Assembly (NCBI GenBank): GCA_905233865.1
Contig: CAJOGH010000022.1
Span: 1 to 9,491 of the forward strand
DNA from: an uncultured Atopobiaceae bacterium
Lineage (GTDB): Bacteria; Actinomycetota; Coriobacteriia; Coriobacteriales; Atopobiaceae
Direction of reading: 5' to 3'
DNA length: 9,491 bases
Below, in pieces: positions 7,001 through 9,491 of the stretch (the first letter of the stretch is position 1; every line of letters starts with the position of its first letter). The notes under the pieces were generated by a model. It ran no database searches. It saw only the letters and a list, made by a program, of their open reading frames with translations, and was not told the DNA's origin. The position numbers and the translations under genes were made by a program.

Positions 7001-7885
7001 ATGTGGTTTGTCGATAAGAACAACAAGCAGAACATCATCGATGCCGCGACGACGCGTGCCAAGGAGCGTGCCGGCGGCCAGAGCTCTCTCTTTGACATGT
7101 TCGGCGAGGAGGAGGTCAAGGGCTTTGAGGACGAGATTCCCGAGCCCACGGGCGAGGAATGGGATCGCCTGCTCCTTCTGAACCAGGAGAAGGACGTCCT
7201 GGGCATCTACGTCTCCGACCACCCGCTGCGCCCCTACGAGTACGCGCTCGCCAAGGCGCGCGACTTCACGCTCTCCGACATCAACGAGACCGTAGAGGTC
7301 GTCAATCCCCTCAACGACTCGGTCAAGATGGTGCCCAAGATCAAGGACGGCAAGGTCGCGTGGTTTGCGGGTATGGTCGGTGGCGTGCGCAAGATCACGA
7401 CCAAAAAGGGCGACCAGATGGCCACCTTCGTCCTGGAGGACATGGAGGCCGAGGCCCAGGTTGTCGTGTTCCCCAAGACCTACAAGGAGTGCGCCACCAT
7501 CCTGGCCGGCGAGGTCAACGAGCAGACTGGCGAGGCCGAGGGCGAGATCTTCGTGCGCGTCAAGGGCAAGCTGGAGCGCGGCGACCGCGGCGACCAGATT
7601 GCGGCGCAGGAGGTCCAGGCGCTCGTGCTCAACGACAAGACCAATCGCCCCAAGACCGTCGAGGTCATGATCCCGTCCAACAAGATGTCGCAGCTGCTCG
7701 TGGAGAACCTCTCGCAGACCTTCGCGCGCTACCAGGGCCTGGACATGGTGGAGCTGCGGGTGGAGCGCACGGACGGCTCCACGATGAGGATCGACCTGCC
7801 CACCCGCGTGGACGCGCGCAATGTCGTGCTCCTGGCAGAGCTGCGCGACCTGCTGTGCGGCGAGGGCCATATCGTGGTAGCCTAG
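4037..7885 (+). CDS. dnaE: DNA polymerase III alpha subunit (DnaE)
   Basis: This 1282-residue C-family polymerase is the catalytic subunit of the replicative holoenzyme. The N-terminal PHP domain starts FVHLHNHSDFSILDGA (3-18), with LTDHG at 38-42, GCEAY at 130-134, H153 and TNDNHYL; its metal ligands look intact, so a PHP proofreading exonuclease is possible. The palm carries GPGRGSAAG from 438, PDIDMDF at 479-485 (catalytic D482 and D484) and KMDFLGL with D642. LYRPGPL and FNKSH (847-851) follow, then a helix-hairpin-helix FAGIRGVG (925-932) and an OB fold from about 1108. DnaE proteins usually have about 1150-1200 residues; the excess is mostly a charged insert at about 57-125 in the PHP domain. 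The fingers motif is unusual, SDSRIRKPVAKKK (783-795), where LRRAMGKK-like sequence is typical. The start is set by GAGGAG at 4025-4030. It is likely the main replicative polymerase rather than DnaE2, which lacks an intact PHP site. Confidence 0.96.
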   Translation: MAFVHLHNHSDFSILDGATRIPDMVKRVVEFGMPALALTDHGYMFGVPNFDLECRKYNDRADDIEQWRADVAAFEKGETPAEPEYDPVPCPRGKGAHAQWERDCAAWAASNDIEQVKACKPEPVIKPIFGCEAYFITDDMIDKNSSVKQIRYHLILLAKDETGYVNLMKMMSEAANEQFYYKPRTTLDMLRRYHEGIICQSACVQGIIPQMLFQGRDDEAEQWALTFKEIFGEDFYLEIQDHGLEDPRWNGYNDRRLSERIVKMGQKLGIKVVATNDNHYLERGDATTEEILSSIGMAITLEEKRTKGLGMQDTNPEFYIKSEEEMRALFDWCPEAVDNTLEVAAKCNYELDWTHMYLPKFPDLKEGETSEERFRKECEEGLAKRYGEDWRNVVINGINVQERFEYEYDVICTKGFADYFLIVQEYVRWAKQNGIGVGPGRGSAAGAIVAYAMDITTFDPLENGLMFERFLSVQRSEMPDIDMDFDDERRLEVVEHVRQLYGSNRVCHVITYSTIKAKQAINDAARVLGRPVWMGQKLSKMVSAAPNATLKTTMNKVEGREDQYSQDFVDAYNSDADSRQVIDAALSIEGLTRGEGVHACAVLIAPTPVNDHVPTKLDTKGGVEITQYEGHSVADMGLLKMDFLGLRTLTVISKALKNIRANHGVDIDVDAIPFDDPGIYKLMGAGHTAGVFQIESAGMTATIKNMKPREYKQVVALIALYRPGPLGAGMVADYIDRMNGKKDVVFYDDRLAPILEETYGTIVYQEQVMQISMVMCGFSAGESDSRIRKPVAKKKIKLLTSTVFDWDNGKRETTYDHWMNGAVDNGYTREIAQRIWDDVLEFASYAFNKSHSAGYAILVMQTAWLKAHYRREYMAAVLTSYMGKTEKIVHYINACRHEGIKILPPDVNESGVDFTPVDEGIRFGFAGIRGVGAGAAEVIIKERESGGAFKNLHDFVNRVDATQCNRRVVEALIRSGAFDSLGYSRKECMWFVDKNNKQNIIDAATTRAKERAGGQSSLFDMFGEEEVKGFEDEIPEPTGEEWDRLLLLNQEKDVLGIYVSDHPLRPYEYALAKARDFTLSDINETVEVVNPLNDSVKMVPKIKDGKVAWFAGMVGGVRKITTKKGDQMATFVLEDMEAEAQVVVFPKTYKECATILAGEVNEQTGEAEGEIFVRVKGKLERGDRGDQIAAQEVQALVLNDKTNRPKTVEVMIPSNKMSQLLVENLSQTFARYQGLDMVELRVERTDGSTMRIDLPTRVDARNVVLLAELRDLLCGEGHIVVA

Positions 7886-7920
7886 GCGCCTGCACGTGTA
7901 CAAGCGCGGGCTTAGGCTGC
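7877..7920 (+). other. Stem-loop spanning the dnaE stop codon
   Basis: Positions 7877-7887 pair with 7910-7920 over 11 consecutive base pairs, nine Watson-Crick and two G-U wobbles that work only in plus-strand RNA. The core AGCCTA/TAGGCT is perfect, and the dnaE TAG stop (7883-7885) is inside the left arm. The 22-base loop is large and no T-run follows, so it is not a standard terminator. It may shape expression of slyD, whose ribosome binding site starts about 13 bases later, or protect the dnaE mRNA end. Confidence 0.45.
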
Positions 7921-7945
7921 TCGCGACAAGACAGGAAGGAACGTC

Positions 7946-8374
7946 ATGACCAACAAGGGCAAGAGGGTCAAGGTCCACTACCGCGGCACGCTCGACGACG
8001 GCACGCAGTTTGACTCCAGCTACGACCGCGGCGAGCCGCTTGAGTTCATCTGCGGCTCCGGCCAGATGATTGCTGGCTTTGACGAGGCGGTCCTTACCAT
8101 GGAGGTGGGGAGCAAGGTGTCCGTGCACCTGGAGGCTGCCAAGGCCTACGGCGAGCGCGACGAGAACCTCGTGGTGAGCTTCCCCGCGGAGCAGGTTCCC
8201 GATATGGGCAGTATCACGGTGGGCGACCGCGTTATGCTACGCGGCCCCCAAAACATGCCGCTCCCCGCTACCGTGACCCAGATCACCCCCAAATCGGTTA
8301 CCGTTGATGCCAACCATGAGCTCGCGGGCAAGGCGCTCAACTTTGACATCGAGCTCGTGGAGGTAGAGGGCTAG
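7946..8374 (+). CDS. slyD: SlyD-type FKBP peptidyl-prolyl cis-trans isomerase
   Basis: This 142-residue protein is a SlyD-like FKBP, a cytoplasmic prolyl isomerase and chaperone. The FKBP half begins KRVKVHYRGTLDDGTQFDSS (residues 6-25) and continues with LEFICGSGQMIAGFDEA and EAAKAYGERDE. The IF (insert-in-flap) chaperone domain covers about residues 75-125 (VVSFPAEQVP to VTVDANHELAGK), followed by the closing FKBP strand LNFDIELVEV. The long His/Cys-rich metal-binding tail of E. coli SlyD is missing, which is common outside proteobacteria, so a role in nickel delivery is unlikely from sequence. The start is set by GGAAGGA upstream of ATG. It follows dnaE after 60 bases and precedes dfx by 48, so slyD and dfx may be cotranscribed. 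Confidence 0.9.
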   Translation: MTNKGKRVKVHYRGTLDDGTQFDSSYDRGEPLEFICGSGQMIAGFDEAVLTMEVGSKVSVHLEAAKAYGERDENLVVSFPAEQVPDMGSITVGDRVMLRGPQNMPLPATVTQITPKSVTVDANHELAGKALNFDIELVEVEG

Positions 8375-8392
8375 GCTAGCTGCGCGGGCGCG

Positions 8393-8404
8393 GTGCCCGG
8401 GCAC
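8393..8404. other. 12-base perfect palindrome between slyD and dfx
   Basis: GTGCCCGGGCAC is a perfect palindrome, 18 bases before the dfx start. As RNA it would be a small 4-bp hairpin with a CCGG loop; as DNA it could be a regulator site. No promoter is obvious beside it. It may be chance in such GC-rich sequence. Confidence 0.25.
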
Positions 8405-8422
8405 GAGGGAGAGGAACCTGAT

Positions 8423-8803
8423 ATGGCCGAGGCAAAGTTCTATCGCTGCAAGAAGTGCGGCAACCTGCACGTTGCCATCCTGGGTGGCAAGGTCACGCCG
8501 CAGTGCTGCGGCGAGCCCATGGAGGTGCTGGAGGCAGGCGTCACGGACGCCGCGACGGAAAAGCACGTTCCCGTCGTCACGCGCGAGGGCGACACCGTCC
8601 GCGTCGCCGTGGGCGAGGTGGCCCATCCCATGACGGCCGAGCACCTGATTCAGTTCGTGGCTGTGGTGACCGACGACCGCATTGAGGTCGCCAAGCTGGA
8701 CGCAGACGATGCGCCCGAGGCCACCTTCGCGGTCGCGGCTGGCGTTGCTGGCACGGCCTACGAGTACTGCAACCTTCATGGTCTGTGGAAGGCCGAGTTC
8801 TAA
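8423..8803 (+). CDS. dfx: Desulfoferrodoxin (superoxide reductase, two-iron type)
   Basis: This 126-residue protein reduces superoxide to hydrogen peroxide without making oxygen, a defence typical of anaerobes. The N-terminal desulforedoxin domain holds a Fe(Cys)4 site: C9 and C12 (YRCKKC) and C28-C29 (QCCGEPM). The superoxide reductase domain carries the catalytic iron ligands H48 in EKHVPVV, H68 and H74 in HPMTAEHL, C116 and H119 in EYCNLHGLWKAEF; E46 and K47 near the active site are also present. All key residues are intact and the length is standard. I chose the ATG at 8423, preceded by GAGAGGAA, over an in-frame GTG at 8393 that would add ten residues unlike the family. Electron donors such as rubredoxin are not encoded nearby. 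The gene closes the dnaE-slyD-dfx run and is followed by a strong terminator. Confidence 0.96.
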   Translation: MAEAKFYRCKKCGNLHVAILGGKVTPQCCGEPMEVLEAGVTDAATEKHVPVVTREGDTVRVAVGEVAHPMTAEHLIQFVAVVTDDRIEVAKLDADDAPEATFAVAAGVAGTAYEYCNLHGLWKAEF

Positions 8804-8821
8804 GTTCTTGTCGATAAGAGC
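8804..8821 (+). other. Small stem-loop directly after the dfx stop codon
   Basis: GTTCTTG (8804-8810) pairs with TAAGAGC (8815-8821) around TCGA, seven pairs with two wobbles. It starts on the base after the dfx TAA. Its sequence recalls the CTTGTCG/AAGAGC arms of the repeats at 3203-3385, but it is too short to claim kinship. It precedes the main terminator by six bases. Confidence 0.3.
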
Positions 8822-8827
8822 TTGGTG

Positions 8828-8862
8828 GGGCGGGGCACGCTGTGCCTCGCCCTTTTGTGTTT
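8828..8862 (+). terminator. Intrinsic terminator of dfx
   Basis: An 11-bp stem (8828-8838 with 8842-8852, one G-U wobble) closes on a three-base loop GCT and is followed by TTTTGTGTTT (8853-8862). This is a textbook intrinsic terminator and ends the transcript containing dfx. Confidence 0.9.
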
Positions 8863-8885
8863 CTGTCCACCCTCGGTCGTAGAAT
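8855..8885 (+). promoter_or_regulatory. Candidate promoter of the AddB-like gene
   Basis: TAGAAT (8880-8885) matches the -10 consensus at five of six bases and lies 24 bases before the ATG at 8910. The only -35 candidate is the weak TTGTGT (8855-8860) at 19 bases, overlapping the dfx terminator tail. A promoter is expected here because the terminator separates this gene from dfx. Confidence 0.35.
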
Positions 8886-8909
8886 GGTGCGCAGGAGAAA
8901 GGAGCGTGG

Positions 8910-9491
8910 ATGTCAGTCAGGTTCGTGTCGTATGACCCGGCCCTCGTGGTTCCGGGAACAGATGAGATTCGCGACATGCTTGATCGCTTTGGGCGGGCGA
9001 CCGTCGTCGTGCCATCGGTGGCCGAGCGCACGCGCGTTCGCGAGGGGCTTGCGCGTGTGGGCGTGCCACTGGGCGTTGACGTCCTGACGCCCGCGAGCCT
9101 CGTGGAGTCGTACATCAGTTACGCGGGGATCGGGCGGAAGCTGGCGGATGCGGTCGAGCGGCGCCTGATTGTGGCGAGGTTGCTCGAACAGGACGCGTGC
9201 CCCCTTACCTATAATCCTGGCACCGTTCGTGTCCTTGCACGTGCCGCGGGCGCCACCAGTGCCACGCTGGCCGTTGCCGAGCGTGACGGTCTCACTGAGG
9301 TAGAGCGCGACATTTGCGCCTTCATGAGTGTCTATCTGGATGCCTGTAAGTGCGAGGGGCTCATAGACCTGCCAGAGGCCACGGCGCTCATGGTTGAGGA
9401 CGACTCCTTTAGGCAGGTGCTTGCGCGCCATCCGCTCGTGTTGTTAGACATTGCGAGCTACCCCGACTACCTGGTGCGCCTCGTTGCCGCC
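8910..9491 (+). CDS. AddB-like exonuclease/helicase subunit, 5' part only
   Basis: An open frame begins at ATG 8910, with AAAGGAG (8898-8904) upstream, and runs 194 codons to the window edge without a stop. The protein begins MSVRFVSYDP. The order (VVVPSVAERTRVREGLARVG, then VDVLTPASLVESYI, then a helical stretch with ERRLIVARLL) resembles the degenerate helicase-like N-terminal domain of AddB/RexB proteins. The later EVERDICAFMSVYLDACKCEGLIDLPEA fits the AddB pattern of an acidic helix followed by Y...L...G.ID. AddB works with AddA in double-strand break resection at Chi-like sites. The diagnostic C-terminal PD-(D/E)XK nuclease and iron-sulfur cysteines would lie beyond the window, so the assignment is tentative. 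Codon use and GC match the neighbours. No Walker A motif is visible in this part, which is common in Actinobacterial-type AddB-like proteins but leaves other explanations open. Confidence 0.5.
   Translation, partial: MSVRFVSYDPALVVPGTDEIRDMLDRFGRATVVVPSVAERTRVREGLARVGVPLGVDVLTPASLVESYISYAGIGRKLADAVERRLIVARLLEQDACPLTYNPGTVRVLARAAGATSATLAVAERDGLTEVERDICAFMSVYLDACKCEGLIDLPEATALMVEDDSFRQVLARHPLVLLDIASYPDYLVRLVAA

Noticed and set aside
4469..8128. Two long, abutting minus-strand open frames (706 and 512 residues) opposite dnaE and slyD
   Set aside because: Both are shadows of dnaE codon bias, with repetitive Val/Leu/Asp/His composition and no family motifs.
8393..8422. GTG start ten codons upstream for dfx
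   Set aside because: It falls in the palindrome GTGCCCGGGCAC with no ribosome binding site, while the ATG at 8423 has GAGAGGAA and matches family length.

Overview
The window looks like a piece of chromosome from a high-GC Gram-positive anaerobe, most likely a member of the Coriobacteriia (Olsenella/Atopobium/Collinsella-like). This is an inference from the GC-rich coding sequence, the strong AGGAGG-type ribosome binding sites, a two-iron desulfoferrodoxin (typical of anaerobes), a single-chain DnaE-type polymerase III alpha subunit, and an AddB-like protein start. No rRNA, tRNA, CRISPR array, transposase or phage gene is visible.

Layout. Positions 24-1609 hold two minus-strand genes, a class I SAM methyltransferase followed by rfbD (dTDP-4-dehydrorhamnose reductase), probably one short operon read leftward. 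A divergent intergenic region (1610-1733) separates them from asnS (1734-3137, plus strand), which ends in a strong intrinsic terminator. Positions 3138-4036 are the unusual part: about 900 bases whose only convincing gene is a 64-residue orphan RelB/DinJ-type antitoxin (3664-3858). This stretch carries two near-identical 66-base elements 114 bases apart that can fold into bulged stem-loops, several GC-rich hairpins, an AT-richer patch with a good extended -10 promoter and a cluster of YATACY half-sites, a hairpin containing the antitoxin stop codon, and a LexA/SOS-box-like palindrome upstream of dnaE.

From 4037 on, all genes read rightward: dnaE (1282 residues, with an extra block in its PHP domain), a SlyD-type FKBP peptidyl-prolyl isomerase, desulfoferrodoxin (dfx) followed by a textbook terminator, and the 5' part of an AddB-like gene that runs off the window.

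The genes are mostly housekeeping: translation (asnS), replication (dnaE), recombinational repair (AddB-like), protein folding (slyD), superoxide detoxification (dfx) and rhamnose synthesis (rfbD). No large new multi-gene system is visible. The best candidate for something undescribed is the repeated structured element downstream of asnS. In its second copy the changes in the stem are G-U wobbles and the changes in the core fall in unpaired positions, as expected if the plus strand is transcribed and its fold is selected. A second theme is RNA stem-loops lying on or just after stop codons (methyltransferase, antitoxin, dnaE, dfx).
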